Positions 10,991-23,565 of a stretch of 64,000 nt of DNA are shown piece by piece. The notes beneath the pieces were generated by a model, which saw nothing but the letters and a program-made list of their open reading frames with translations, searched no databases and was not told where the DNA came from. Numbering within the stretch: the first letter of the stretch is position 1; each line of letters opens with the position of its first letter. The DNA comes from Megalonaias nervosa (Eukaryota > Mollusca > Bivalvia > Unionida > Unionidae), in NCBI GenBank assembly GCA_016617855.1, contig JAECUM010017308.1:16156-80155 (forward strand), written 5' to 3'. Position numbers and translations under genes: made by a program.

Positions 10991-12237
10991 CTGAAAATAA
11001 ATCTAACCATGTACTAAGAATGACACAGGCATATACGATAACACATAATGACGTTATATACGGTAAGCTATGTAAATTACATTATCAGCACAACATTACA
11101 AAGCAATAAACAGGTTCAGAAGTGAACCTACCTGTGTCTGATAAGAATCCTATGGTAATAAACGGTTCTTAATGAAATGCAACTTTATTGCGAATATAGC
11201 TCTCCTGTTAAGTCACATACAAGAATAGAAAATATTTGCATTATACTACGCAAGCCAGAGCTACACAGAAAATATACAAAAATAAATGCGATAGTACAAT
11301 AGTTATAACCTCTAATAATACATAAGAAATTAATAAATAACTCACATACCTCTACAGCTGGAGATCTGCAAGTCCTTAAGTAGACTGCTCACTGACAAGA
11401 TGTTTCCGTAGTGTAATGTTTTCGTCTACAGTGAGGTATTTATGCACATACGATGTGCGCTTGATGAATATCGGTTTTTCACATCAAAAGCACTTCACAC
11501 ATGCAGCATAGGATGAACTGAACTCACTGTTTCGAAATATTGTACAATATACATAAATCACCCTCGGGCATCGTTGTACACAAAAAACAAAACCTGAGTA
11601 CATGCGTTTAATAAGTAACACAGGGATTTATTCAATTCTGTGACAATTGTTTTATTGTATTTTCAGCCAGATTTTAAATTCTTTTTCATTTTTAAGATTC
11701 AAAATAAATAATTATAAACATTACTGATTCTTTTATAATAAATGCCACTAATGTTAAATGATAGCATGTATGTAGAAATACTGGGTATGATACATCCTGG
11801 TTACAAGACATCCTGCTTACAAGACGTCCTGTTTACAAAATTATGTGCTAGTCTTCCACCCCCCCACCCCCACCCACAAATTATAGTTCATTAACTAACA
11901 ATATATTATCATTTAATACATGATAAAAAAAGATTTATCTTTGAGCTAATAGAATCATTTTATCAGCCTAGCTCAATGGGTCCTTGTGTCATTTCTGTAA
12001 CATAATGACAATTAAATGATGAAGTAGCTTGTGCTCCAACATGGAGATAACATTTTTACTGTCAGTTAGAATCACAGAATTTTTCCAAGGGGTGTGGGTT
12101 GTTTAAGTTTAAATTTAAAAGGCTTAGTTTGTTTTACTCTTTACAGAATGGGCACAGTTAAACAATTTTTTTCATCAAAATGTATTTTATTCTTGTAAAT
12201 CATTTCCAAAGATTTACAACGGAATCATACAAAGATA

Positions 12238-12262
12238 TTATTGTTATTATTATTATTATTAT
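12238..12262. repeat. (TTA)n microsatellite
   Basis: Short trinucleotide run. Confidence 0.85.
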
Positions 12263-12578
12263 CATATATCTTTGCACAGTCAAATAATACATGGAGACAG
12301 GAAATAGCCAGTCCATTTCAATAACAATAGCACACAAATGTTATCATTTAGAAAAAGATATAAACAACAATATGGTCTACATAATGCTGTATCATCTGTT
12401 GGTCCGAAAACAATATGGCCAAACATGCATTGCCTTGTGGGTAAATGACATCCTATAATATTTACAGAATACACGGGCTTGCTGAACAGTGCTATGCACT
12501 TCTGTTTGTGAGGGAATTTGTGAACTAATAATTGTCATTTATTCCATTAATGGTTTACATGAGGCATTTTTGTTTCAG

Positions 12579-13672
12579 ACGGAAGTGATTTTGCTAGTCC
12601 TTGGAAAAGACCAGATTTGTCTGACAATGGATCCCTAGAAAGCATGACAGAATCATCTTTCTTTAACCAAAATTCACCAACTAACAACAAAATAATTCCA
12701 AAATATACAAGCTATATCCAACAAAGAAGCAATTCAGAATACAAAGACCAAAGTGACAATGGTGCGAATGGATCGGATTTTACACATCTGTCACGGAAAA
12801 TCTTTTCAAAAAACCAGGGTGATGAAGTAGATCATGATGAATTTCCTTTTTCAACTTCCTTACAAACAGCCTTCCATGGCACTCACTCAGATGAATTTTA
12901 TGAAGCTAGAGTTGACAATTCTGCTTTTTATGATGGGTCACATGCACAAACTTCCTTTAACTGTGACAAAATTCAGGACAAAAGTGTGGAGGAAGATCAT
13001 GACCAGTTATGTTTTGAAATACAGATAAAACAAGAAGAAGAAGATGACATTGATTCATGCCAACCTGAACCACATGCTGATGGTAGTCTTCCAGGTATTT
13101 CTTCCGAACAACCACAGATGAATGTTGCCCCTGTTATGTTCTTAAGCCCAGCTTCAATTAAGGTGGCCAATAATTTTCTGAATGACTCTGCTTCACATGT
13201 TTCCAGTCACAGAGAAAAATTACGGAGAATTTCTAAGAAAAAGGGTAGAGTTTCAGACCAAAATAATGGGGATAAGGGAACATCAAAAATTCAAGCCAGT
13301 GGTAAAACTTTCAAGCAACAGAGAAAGAATTCTTCATTGAGTCAAGTAACAGAAACAGGAAGAAGAAAGGAAAAATTCTTTAAAAAGAAAATGAAAGGCA
13401 AGGCTTCAAAACCTTATTTAGCAGATCACAATAAAGAGTGTGAAAAGATTATCTTAGAAAAGGCTCATCATCAAAAACATTTATTAGAAATTGCTGAAGA
13501 AAAACAACAGATGGAGTTAGAGCAAAATGTTACGAGCCATACAGCTACAGGAAACCCAGAAAAAATTGAATCAGATAGTAACAAAGACTGTAAAATCATG
13601 ACCTTGGAAAATTCTTCTGGATCTAATGAAAGTATTGCAGAAACTTCTGAAGAAAAAATAGTGTGGATTTAG
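12579..13672 (+). CDS. Zinc-finger gene A, exon 3, acidic N-terminal part (ends at a frameshift)
   Basis: The exon opens after acceptor tgtttcag (ends 12578); its first two bases complete the split codon from exon 2, giving DGSDFASPWKRP. The product is low-complexity, rich in Ser, Glu, Lys and Asn, with an acidic patch (KQEEEDDIDS) and basic patches (RRKEKFFKKKMKGK), as in a disordered linker ahead of DNA-binding fingers. Paralogue B has the same blocks in the same order. The frame ends at a stop at 13670-13672 that has no counterpart in gene B: alignment shows one base missing at about 13660-13666, after which the finger array continues in the next frame. So gene A is either a recent pseudogene, expressed from an internal start, or affected by a one-base assembly error. 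Confidence 0.75.
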
Positions 13673-14541
13673 AGTACAATAAAACAGGGCATACAGTTAC
13701 AGAAAATAGAAAAAATGCTCCAGCTCTTGCAGAGTCTGGTACCACTGCTACAAGTATTGGAAAGTCTAAAATGGAAAAAGGGCGCATTTTTTGTGAGGAC
13801 TGCAAGGAAAGTTTCAAGTTGCCAGGAAAGTTTAAAAGGCATAAGAGAGATGGCAAATGTGTGTTTCATTGTGAATTTTGTGGGAAAAGATACATTTCTA
13901 AGGATTATGCATCATTTATGGTACATAAAAGATATCACATGGATGATCGTCCTTACAAGTGCCAACTATGTCCTAAAGCATATAAGTTTGAATACCAATT
14001 GAAGGTACACTTCAGAAGTCATGCAGGAGAACGGCCCTGGGTGTGTGAAATTTGTGGAGCACGGTTCTTGGCCACTTTTAATTTAAAACAGCACAAGCTA
14101 AACATGCACTCAGATGAAACTCATGTTTGTGACATATGTGGTGCTTCATTACGTAACAAAGGCTACCTTGAGTGGCACAAAAAGTTTGTTCATTCGTCTG
14201 AGCGACCTTTTCCTTGTCCAACATGTGGACAGCATTTTAAGACAAAAAAGACTCTAAAGGATCATAAACTTGTGCACGAGAAAACTCTTGACTTTATATG
14301 CGACATATGTAGCAAAGGGTTTAAAACAAAAACTAGATTAAATTATCATGTTAGACGTCATCAAAATGATAGGAGATATCAATGCGAGACTTGTGGCAAA
14401 AGATTTTACTGTACAAAAACTCTTGGAAACCACCAAATGATTCATTCGGGTGAAAAGCCATTCAGATGCTCAGTTTGTGATTATAGATGTACCATTAAAA
14501 GTAATTTAGGCAAACACATGAAGGTTCACACAAGTAAATGA
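13663..14541 (+). CDS. Zinc-finger gene A, C2H2 array (second frame of exon 3)
   Basis: Fully open to the stop at 14541. From about 13785 it encodes nine zinc-finger units: a first variant unit (FCEDC...HKRDGKC) and eight C2H2 fingers with standard spacing, such as [40 protein letters not shown] and [10 protein letters not shown], with TGEKP-like linkers (HAGERPW, HSGEKPF). It would bind DNA in the nucleus; target unknown. Against gene B the cysteines and histidines are all kept, while several residues between them differ. The array is out of frame with the upstream part of the exon because of a 1-nt deletion; ATG 13771 (MEKGRIFC) is an in-frame internal Met just before the fingers. The name is generic; no orthologue is claimed. 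Confidence 0.88.
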   Translation: MDLEYNKTGHTVTENRKNAPALAESGTTATSIGKSKMEKGRIFCEDCKESFKLPGKFKRHKRDGKCVFHCEFCGKRYISKDYASFMVHKRYHMDDRPYKCQLCPKAYKFEYQLKVHFRSHAGERPWVCEICGARFLATFNLKQHKLNMHSDETHVCDICGASLRNKGYLEWHKKFVHSSERPFPCPTCGQHFKTKKTLKDHKLVHEKTLDFICDICSKGFKTKTRLNYHVRRHQNDRRYQCETCGKRFYCTKTLGNHQMIHSGEKPFRCSVCDYRCTIKSNLGKHMKVHTSK

Positions 14542-14652
14542 AGCTGACCAGATTTCTACCATGTAAGGCACATATATGTATATGTAATTTATTTCCCTTG
14601 AGTACAGACGTTTTGAAGATTAGATGTTTATGTTTTTTAAACTGAATATGTC

Positions 14653-14658
14653 AATAAA
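14653..14658 (+). other. Polyadenylation signal AATAAA, gene A
   Basis: AATAAA lies about 110 bases after the stop codon of the finger array, at the start of an (AAT)n microsatellite. The role is inferred from position. Confidence 0.45.
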
Positions 14659-14659
14659 A

Positions 14660-14693
14660 ATAATAATAATAATAATAATGTAATAATAATAAT
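14660..14693. repeat. (AAT)n microsatellite
   Basis: About eleven AAT units with one interruption. Confidence 0.9.
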
Positions 14694-17336
14694 GGTAGTG
14701 AATGTAGACAACAGGTTAATGTCTGTGTTTAAAGATTTAATTATGGCTGATATGAAGGAACTATGTATTTAAATTTCACTGCTATGTGTTCACTAACATA
14801 TGCCTGAGTTTGCTTTATACATTTTACCCAATTTTACTGCATCTTTTCAGAATTTTAGGAAGAAATACAAGGTTAAATTTTGCATTTGAGGTTTGTTCAA
14901 AGGTCATTGTCACACTGTAAAAACCAGATCATGGCATCTGTTTCATTCTCAGGGTGTCTGATGTCAAGTTTACATTGCCTTTCGCTATTTGATTTTTTGC
15001 TCAGCTTCAGTTGTTGTTTCAAGAAGTACTGATACATATGTCTAGATGATTCACACATGTCGTTTAATATGATCGGTCAGCAGTTTAGATTATCTCACTG
15101 GGAAAAAACTATCCTGTTTGTTAAATAGCATATACTGGGTCTTATTTAATACTTTATTTAAACCAAATTTTGCTTATTCTTTTGCAGTTTATGGGGAAAA
15201 CTTTGACATTAAAGTCTGTGTTTAAGGTTTACTTTGTGTGCACTACAGGTTAAAGCCTGTGTTTAAGGTTTACTTTGTGTGGACTACAGGTTAAAGTCTT
15301 GTGTTTAAGGCTTTTTTCTTTTTCTTGTAGGAAGGAACTATGCTTTTGAATTTATGTCTTTTGCATAGCAAGGATGTTTGCAGGACAGTGACTGTAATTA
15401 ATACCTTTTATACTCGTTTTTATTTCAGTTTATTGGGAAAAGTTTAATGTTTGCTCTAAGGTTTACTATATGTATAACAGCTGGCTAAGTTTGTGTTTGA
15501 AGTTTTTTTTATATACCATATACAGCTGATGTTACCTTAGCTTTATTTAGTCTCTGGTTACATTGTGGGGCTGTGGAGCTTGTAAAATCTACACCAGTAG
15601 TATCAAGTTAAGGTAACCTCACCTAATATAGTGCTCCATTAAAAAATGAATTGAGGAGTGCCCCACCCAGCCGCTCAAAATACCCACCCTTCTGTCCCTT
15701 TAGTGTGCCCTTCTGCCATCTTAAAAAATAACATTAGCATCTTAATATCCTTATTAGCATTATGATAATTTCCATATTTTTGCAAGTTGCAATATTTGCT
15801 TAATTGATTGCAATCCACCTTATAATTCGATTGAACCAAGTGGAAGATCTGTATTAACTATCAGGTCAAAGGTGTCACTATAAGTGGTCCAGCTGGGAAG
15901 TGTACATCTCATTAAAATTTGCAAACCCCAAAGATAACATATTTATTCTTTCATTTGCATTAATTAATAAGCATCTGGACTTTCATGAAAACATAAAATG
16001 CAGCTTTAAACCTGACCATTTCACAATGGTCATAAGAGGGAACAGCATCTTTGATATAACCATGCTGAGTGGGAAACATTGACTTTTCCAGTTGAAAAAT
16101 CATAAAAGTTGCAAAGCACAACCATTCCATTATGTCTTTTTGAAATAATGGCTCATCATTAAATGTCAGATCATTTTGAGATTTTACAAGGGTCCACATA
16201 AAATTAATCCTTAAGATAGTTATTTAACTCAAGAAGATATAATGGAACAATATACACTATTCCAATTAAGGTGTTCATTTGGCTTAGAATTTTCAACTAA
16301 CAGTATGCCTAAATTTAGGAAACCATAAGGGTGAGGATGAAACTTATGCACCTCTCTTATGCACCTCTGGTAATTGTAATGTGTACAATGTAGAAAGTAC
16401 ATAGTGGGAATGGTGTGTTCAGTGCACACAGCTTGAAGGTTATCATGTCTTTAAACATGAATGACCTTTCAGTCATGATATTAACACTGTCTATATTTGG
16501 CCTAGGTCTGTTACTTCAGAGGAAGCCACTCAGCTGTTCATCTGTTGAACCATCTCTCTGTCTTTACTTGGTTCAGTTTTACATCACTTTAGGTCAGTAT
16601 TTCAGGTAATTTCACTTACAGGATCTTTTAGTTTAGCATGTGAATCCAGCTTTCTGAAAATATACCTTTATGGCAAAAGTAGTTGAGTTCAGTGTGTGGA
16701 TCAAACTTGAAGAAAACAAAAACTTTCTTTTCAAAATTATGTCACTATGATATACATTTAACACTTAAATGGCTTTTTGCCTTGGATATTTAGTGAGTGT
16801 GTCACACAACTTGAAGTGTACAGTCATAAAGTATTATCTTTGAGGCCATTTTGTTGGTACTAAATCATCTCAAAACATGGTTAGTGTGACCTACATTTCT
16901 TCTTTCAAAATGCTTTAGCTATGATTTGAGATCAGCTTCTCAAGCATTTCTGTAGGACTATGTACTTGTGTGGATACTGTGGAGTATATGACTCCATCAT
17001 TCCAAAAGTAGGTCAGTGTGATCTATATTTGTGCTTTATTGTCTTCACTCATGGTTATTTGTTTAAGAGCAATGTCTTGTGCACTGTTGACTCTACAGTT
17101 TACACATTTAGCGGGTAGTAATCAAAGTGAATAGTAATCACCTAGATTCCTAGTTAGAGAGTGCCCCATGAATTGTGCTCCAAAAGGCAAGCTATGCTGT
17201 CATCAGGGTTTAATGGTGTAGGGTTTGAAATTAGTGGTTGTCATGCCAGCCCATAGCTAGTAGATTTCCTGTCAGACTAGTAGTTTGCATAATTTCAATA
17301 GTCCAGTTGCTTGCAAATCTCAACATGCATCTGACA
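14694..17336. other. Non-coding host DNA
   Basis: No gene was recognised. It contains a 41-bp tandem repeat at 15209-15312 and otherwise unique-looking AT-rich sequence with short uninformative open frames. Confidence 0.5.
15209..15312. repeat. 41-bp tandem repeat, about 2.5 copies
   Basis: The unit ttaaagtctgtgtttaaggt...tttgtgtgcactacagg starts at 15209 and 15250 and is partial at 15291. Copies differ at a few bases. Confidence 0.8.
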
Positions 17337-17720
17337 TTGTTTTGTGGGAAGGACTAGTAATGATTGTCTTGTGGGAAGGACTAATAAAGATTGTCTTTTG
17401 GGAAGGACTAGTAAAGATTGTCTTGAGGGAAGGACTAGTAAATATTGTCTTGTGGGAAGAGTAGTGAAGATTGTCTTGTGGGAAGGGCTTGTGAAGATTG
17501 TCTTGTGGGAGGGACTAGTAAATATTGTCTTATGGGAAGGACTAGTAAATATTGTCTTGTGGGAAGGGCTAGTGAAGATTGTCTTGTGGGAATGTCTTGT
17601 GAAGCTTGTCTTGTGGGCAGGACTAGTAAAGATTGTCTTGTGGGAAGGACAAGTAAATATTGCCTTGTGGGAAGGGCTAGTGAAGATTGTTCTGTGGGAA
17701 GGGCTAGTGAAGATTGTCTT
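17337..17720. repeat. 27-bp minisatellite, about 14 copies
   Basis: Units of attgtcttgtgggaaggact plus agtaaag repeat with small variation. Because 27 is a multiple of three and the unit lacks stops in several frames, long open frames appear on both strands (17344-17739 plus, 17295-17777 minus); these are repeat artefacts, not genes. Confidence 0.95.
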
Positions 17721-18926
17721 TTCTATTAAAACTATGTGAACAGCTGCAAATAAGTAAGTGAAATAAATGTAATACAAGCCATGGAATCAAATATGCTACT
17801 CAACATTGTTGACATTCATCGCATATGGCAGACTCAAGTTCTAAGACTTTTGTCAGTGCTAGGAACAAGGCTTTTGTTGCAAATGTTGGCACTTTTAATA
17901 AGTTCTGTTATGTGAAATAATTTTTGTGCAGTTTAAGGTAAGTATATATTATTAAGCTAGCCATACTAAGAGAATAATAAATAAATGCTGTAGTGGATAC
18001 ATCCTTTAAAGGTTGTTGTGGTCTCACCGTTTTTGAACACCTAGAGCTTCTGATGTCATCATTGATGGTCTCACCGTCAGTTCATTGTGGAATCTTTCTC
18101 TTCAAGCCCATAACTCTAAAGCTTTTAGTAGGAATATTAATAAAACTTGCTTTGCTTAATGTTGAGTGAGTGGGAATTGTTGAGGGATGTAAAGGTTCAC
18201 TCTGGGTCTTACTTATTTGAATACAATATGAATTAATGCATATTTGCTATGAATCATAATGATTCATTCTTTTATCCTTGGAGTTATCTTTGGAATATTG
18301 ATCAAGTTAAAAGTTTACTTTCTTTTTCTATCCAATATTACCCTGGATCTTGACCCTATGTCGGTTTTTACAATTTGTGGCATGGCCCCAGGATCATAAC
18401 TTGGATACCATAGAGATACCCACTCTCTAGCCATATACACTTTTATTACATGAATTTGGCCAAGTCATATATGCAACCAACATTGGCCCCTGTGTATCTT
18501 CCTACTTCTTGGCAACTGGCCCCGGGGTCATAACTATTTATAGCCAATTCTAAAAGTATATATACACATATATTTGAAATGAAAATGGGAATTCACATGT
18601 AGTAACCAACAGAAAGGTGATAGTCTTTGGTGTAAAAGGGTGAGACTCAGGATCCATGGAATCCATGTTCTTTATATGCAATAACTACTGTATATACTTG
18701 CATCATTCTGCAAAAAGCATACACCTTGATCTGCCAGTGCATTACTCAGTGGTAGATCAATACATTGTTTGCAGTTGGATCTAGCTTGTATGCAAATATA
18801 TGGTGACCTATGATATCATAATGATGTCAAATTGTGGTTATCAGTTACAAAGATTTGATTTTAAATAGATTGGTTTCATTTAAATGCTTTCTGGTGCTGT
18901 TGTCATTGCTAGATTTCGGAGATAAA
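17721..18926. other. Non-coding host DNA
   Basis: No gene or clear repeat was recognised in this 1.2-kb interval. Confidence 0.4.
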
Positions 18927-19175
18927 TTGTTGTTGTTGTAGGGTTTAACACCATTTTTCAGCACAAAATAGTCTACACATGGCAGCCAGTATTAATGGTG
19001 GAGGAATAACCCGGGAAAACCCCGGAAAGAGCCACCAACCGACAAGAAGCTACTGGCAAGCTTTCTCACATACCCACATTGGCCGAACCCGTGACTCGAA
19101 CCCACACAGACAGAGGTGAGATGGCAGTCATCCATAACAGTGAGCGCTTTAGACCACTCTGCCACTCAGGGCCCC
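18927..19175 (-). repeat. tRNA-derived SINE, family 1, copy 1
   Basis: Read on the minus strand this starts with ggggccc and a tRNA-like head with box A (tggcagagtggtc-type) and box B (gggttcgagtc), and ends in a (CAA)n/(TTG)n tail. The same about 250-bp unit occurs at 30732 and 44817 in the same orientation. Related direct repeats flank it (ggagataaatt at 18918-18928 and ggagagaaataatt at 19177-19190), the mark of LINE-driven insertion. The long variable region suggests a Leu/Ser-type tRNA source. Confidence 0.85.
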
Positions 19176-22100
19176 TGGAGAGAAATAATTGAGCTATAAG
19201 ACATAACTCTGAACAGATAAAATATCTAGAGGTGGTGTGCAACATGGGCAGTTAGGGTACAGCAGACAAAACAAGCTTCTGGCTACATGTTTAATTGCTA
19301 CCTTTTGCTAATTGATAAACAATGTGACCCTCTTAATAATCAAACAAGTGGACTTCACAGATTAGACTTCCTGAAGTCCTTTTTTCACTCCGTGACTGGT
19401 GTCCTTCTAGTACATCAATCTGTGTTTCCTAAGCTGTCAGTAATGATTTGTCTAGAAGTTAATATATCAACATGCAAGTGTGAACTAAATCTCTGATTAC
19501 ACTTTCAATCCTTGCAACAGAATATAAATGGGAATATAAATGCACTTAGAGGTCTGGCAAAGATTATGAGAGTTGAGGTATAACAACAAAACAGTATTTC
19601 CTATAAAACTACATATAAGCTTCAACATCAAAAGTCTTTACTGTATGCTATTACATTTAATTTACTTAAATACATACATGCTGTTTGCACAGTATAACTA
19701 ATGGGCCAGTGGTCAGCAATGTGAATCTAAAAGTCCTGTTTCATTCAATGGATGAAAATTGTAATGAACTGGTATAAATTCTAGCAAATGATGATGGCAC
19801 TTTTAGCTAGATTGGATTTTAAAAGAGACTGCATGAACATAGAGATTTCAGTAATAGTAGGAGATTTCAGTAATAGTAGGGCCAAGTTAGAGAAGAAATG
19901 TCCAGAAACACAAATCAACAGCAGAATCATAAACTGAAATGTCAGTAGAACTCTTTGTCTCATTCTACCCAATGTTTTTTTTAGTTGGGCTGACCCTATC
20001 TACCAGTTATGTGTTAGCCACATATTTTAATTGTAATAATCTATCTACTTCAAATTTCCTTATTTCATTAAGTTTTAGAATTTAGTGCATGGAGTGTATT
20101 TAATGTTTCTGAAAAATGTAAACCAATATGGGACATAAGTTACCCTTCAGTAATTTAGTGATTTTATTTTCCTTGTTCTTGCTTAGATCATAGTTTTGTT
20201 TTGACAGTGTTTTAGAAAAGGCAGATTTGTGATTTTTAAAAGTTGTGACTGAAAAGGGTTTTCAAAACCAAATGAAAACATTGTACAGTCAGCAGTATTC
20301 AAAGCAGCTAGTCCCTATTGGTTAATCAGATGGTCAGTTGTAGACAGAATATGACACCTCCATCCCCCAAGGTTTCTTGCCAGGTTTTCTGTACCTACTC
20401 CAACCCTCTAATCTCTGTGCTTTCTTCCCTCCAAACACTGTACCTTCATTGAAGTGCTGGTCACTGGTTGCTGTTGTGAATAAAGTCCAGTGATCAGTTT
20501 TAGCTTCTTGCAGCTGCTAACCATGGGCTCAGATGGGGGAATAGGTTGGCTGTTTTCTGTGTAGAAGTAATCAATATATGGCAGGTAGTTCCCATCCTTC
20601 CTTACATGCTGCAGCTCAGTCTTAGGGTAGGCTGACCTTACACTATACTGGACCAATCCAAGGCAACTGCAAGCAGTCCCCACTCCTCCTCATCTGCAAG
20701 AGTTGGGCTCTCATGATGTTCTCTTTCTGACAGTGGGTAGCAGACTTTGTGAATGGAGTGTGTGAACGTGAATCCCCACTGATAATCAACACTGCCGTCT
20801 TATGAATCAAACCAGTGGACTTCACAGAAGACATCCTGATATATCCTGTTTCTTTCAATACCTTGGTTCCTTCTAAGTGAGAAATGCACCTTTACTTTCT
20901 CAATAATGATTTGTCCTGAAGTTAATTTATTAGCATGTATGAAAGTGATGACTACATATCCAATCACACTTACTGGTTCACTCCTTTTTAATCTTTGCAA
21001 CAAAATATAACTGAAATAAATGCAACTCGAGTTATGTAGAAGTCTGCCAAAGATTATCAAAGTTCAGGTATAAAAATTATATTTCCAATAAAAGTACCTA
21101 TAAGCTGCTGTTGCTAATTACAGGCAATAAATCTGTTTAATTGTCTCTAATATCATCAGCAGTTTCAACTTCTAAAGTCTATGCCAAGTACTGTAAACAG
21201 CCATATAATTACTATACATGTACATAAACCCTTACCAGGCCAAAGCTCAGCTTGAGAAACAAAGGAATCTTTATGTCCAAAGCATACCACTCATAGATGA
21301 ATGTGCTGTAAAAACACTGTTTGTATGTTTTAGCCTACAGAAACATCAAATATCTCAAAATGTGAATTCCAGTCAATATAACTTGTAAAAAGACTAGGAA
21401 AAAAAAGAAACAGTTAAATTACATTATCTCATCAGAACATAAACCTTGTGTCAGAGACAGTGTTCTTCCTCAACCATTGATATGCTGATAAATGGTATTT
21501 AACCCAAAATAATAAAAACAACAGCAACAACATATGGCTTTTGGCTAAACACCATCGGTCTAACATTTTAGACGATGCATGCAATCTCATTTCAATTTAA
21601 ATGGAACTATTCATAAAATAATATCTGGCTTACACAGTATTTTGTTATTTTGTATTCCAATGTATTACCTTTAACCCTTGGCCACAATGTAACTCACCTG
21701 GCCAAAAGCCATGGAGACTGAGGGTAAGTGATTATATGCATCTCTCTTAGTAAAACCCCCTTACAGAAAAAGAAGTCCATATTGTCTTATATTCCACATT
21801 TTGCTGGAATAGATTAAGTTTATGCATTTGGCTCATTACCATGCAGGTTTTTGGCATCAATATGCATTCAGTACTATACCATGAATTATGAAACTTGGTG
21901 GTATGGATGCATCTTGATAAATACTATAAATGGTTCATATTTATCCTCAAAAACCTTGAAAGTACTGGATTTTGGCTTTTTGAATTTAAGGCCTTGAAAT
22001 CCTTGAAGGTTAGAGTTTAGTTTTAAAGTCCTTGAAAATATATCATTTGAGCTTCCATCTAAAATTATTTTGGACCATTTTCGTCAAACAGTGGAATATA

Positions 22101-22430
22101 ATAATGGCATTGTTGGTTCATAAATGATCATTTGTCTTGCTGATGATATCTGGTGATTCAGCTTTTGAGGTTTGTATTCGTTATCATTCCATATGATATC
22201 TTCACCTGTGCTGTCTATATGTGAGGTCCTGAAACTTTATTATTGAGAAGCTGGAAAGTGTTTAAAAAGCCCTTGAGTGGAACCTTGACTATACATTTGT
22301 CACAAAAGTAGGTCACAGTGACCTATATTTCACACTTCACTAACTTGGATACAGTTTTGTGTTTTACCCGTTAATGCACAAATCATTAAACTTGATTCTA
22401 TACATATATGGGTTTTTTTATTTTGGAAAT
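19176..22430. other. Non-coding host DNA with a diverged internal duplication
   Basis: About 280 bp at 19339-19620 is repeated in diverged form at 20807-21105 in the same orientation (shared runs: cagtggacttcacag, taatgatttgtc, gaagttaat, aatataaatg/aaataaatgca, tctgccaaagattat). Gaps and substitutions are many. No coding sequence is convincing; minus-strand open frames at 20408-20683 and 20643-20858 lack any recognisable domain. Confidence 0.5.
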
Positions 22431-22439
22431 TTTTAATGG

Positions 22440-22615
22440 CATGTTTAATACCTTATTTCCTATATCATGGCAAGGTAATGGGAGCTAGCTAAGTGCCTTT
22501 CCAAAGGACATGCCAAGGTAGCTATTCCAGGATGACCTAGGTGGATATCAAACCCACAACCCATGGATTAGCAGTCCAACACACTACCAACTGAGCTACA
22601 ATCATTATGGCTCTA
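22440..22615 (-). repeat. tRNA-derived SINE remnant, Ser(GCT)-like head
   Basis: On the minus strand a tRNA-like head reads tgtagctcagttggtagtg...tggactgctaatccatgggt...ggtttgatatccacc, with recognisable box A and box B and anticodon-loop ctGCTaa. The body continues (tcatcctggaatagctacct). It is too short and diverged at the acceptor stem to be a functional tRNA gene. Confidence 0.65.
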
Positions 22616-23234
22616 CATTTGTGTTAGTGCCACTCCCATAAAAAAAAGGTCACCATACCCAAAATTTCATTTTTTACTGCCTTATGTAAAGGTTTTGCAT
22701 TTAACTGGTGACCAATATCTTTCTTGCATGCCATTCACATGCTGTCTAGAATTATGATGCTTAATGAAGGAGTGCATATTCATGAGCACCACTGTCTGAT
22801 TTCAATACAATGCAGCAGGTCCTTATGGTCCATATTTTATGCTTCACTTGGGTTAAATTTTGTCGTTAGTGTCAGGCACTGTTCATGCTAGAACCATAAA
22901 ATTGATGAGAATATACAGCTCTAATAGTACCACACTCGTACAAATAAAGAAGCTTGTCATGACCTGTATTTGATCTTTTGCTGGCTTTGGTCAAGTCTTT
23001 GTTTCAGTCAGTGGCCTAGCTAGGATATCTGGGCTCCTATGCAAAGCTTACTGATGGGCCCCTGCAATGTTAATAGCAATTTTGTGGGTCAAAACTTACG
23101 GTATTTGATAGGTGATATATTGCCTGTTCCCAGCTTCTTTCATTAGTGTAAAAAAATTAATTTGTTTGGAAAGGGCTCATGGGCCACCTGTATTTGTGGG
23201 TCCCTATGCTTTGCATACCCTTGCTATATGGTAG

Positions 23235-23565
23235 GCCGATAAATCAGCCCTTCCCCCATGATGATATTGATTTTCGGGTGAAGGGTTCTTTCAGTGATAT
23301 GTACATTATATTTCCGGAGAAATTGTTATGTTTGGTGACTTGTAAATCCACATGGAATAGCACAACCATCTGTCCTGTGGCCATTTTGAATTTCGCGCTT
23401 CATATGGTTGTTACCAATTACCAGTATGTGTCTAAAGTGTACGCATGTTTGTTCCGGGAAGATTTGCATGCAGCAAAATTACACATTTTAATGAACAGGC
23501 GGAATCAGACCCACATATTGTCCATCAGTATTAACACAGATTTGGGGGGTTGATTTATCAGACTA
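23235..23565. mobile_element. Putative 331-bp non-autonomous insertion with 12-bp flanking repeats
   Basis: The 12-mer gctatatggtag occurs at 23223-23234 and again at 23566-23577. The DNA between begins gccgataaatcagccc and ends ggggttgatttatcagacta, so the inner ends are imperfect inverted repeats (gataaatca / tgatttatc). The insert is richer in G+C than its flanks. A 124-residue open frame crosses it (23179-23553) but shows no known domain and starts outside the insert, so I do not call it a gene. The mobile-element reading is inferred from the flanking duplication and ends. Confidence 0.55.

Larger units (their letters stand above)
9909..12578. other. Intron 2 of zinc-finger gene A
   Basis: Lies between matching donor and acceptor. 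It holds loose tandem duplications: a region at about 10370-10510 repeating aatgatg...actcaaatagtaaa, and one at about 10690-10990 made of cagctctacagctgctatgg-type units. A (TTA)n run is at 12238-12262. No separate gene was recognised. Confidence 0.55.

Noticed and set aside
17295..17777. Long repetitive open frames on both strands
   Set aside because: Produced by a 27-bp minisatellite whose period is a multiple of three.
20408..20858. Two overlapping minus-strand ORFs of 71-91 residues
   Set aside because: No recognisable domain; overlap in different frames without support.
23179..23553. 124-residue ORF
   Set aside because: Crosses the left boundary of an insertion-like element and shows no known domain.
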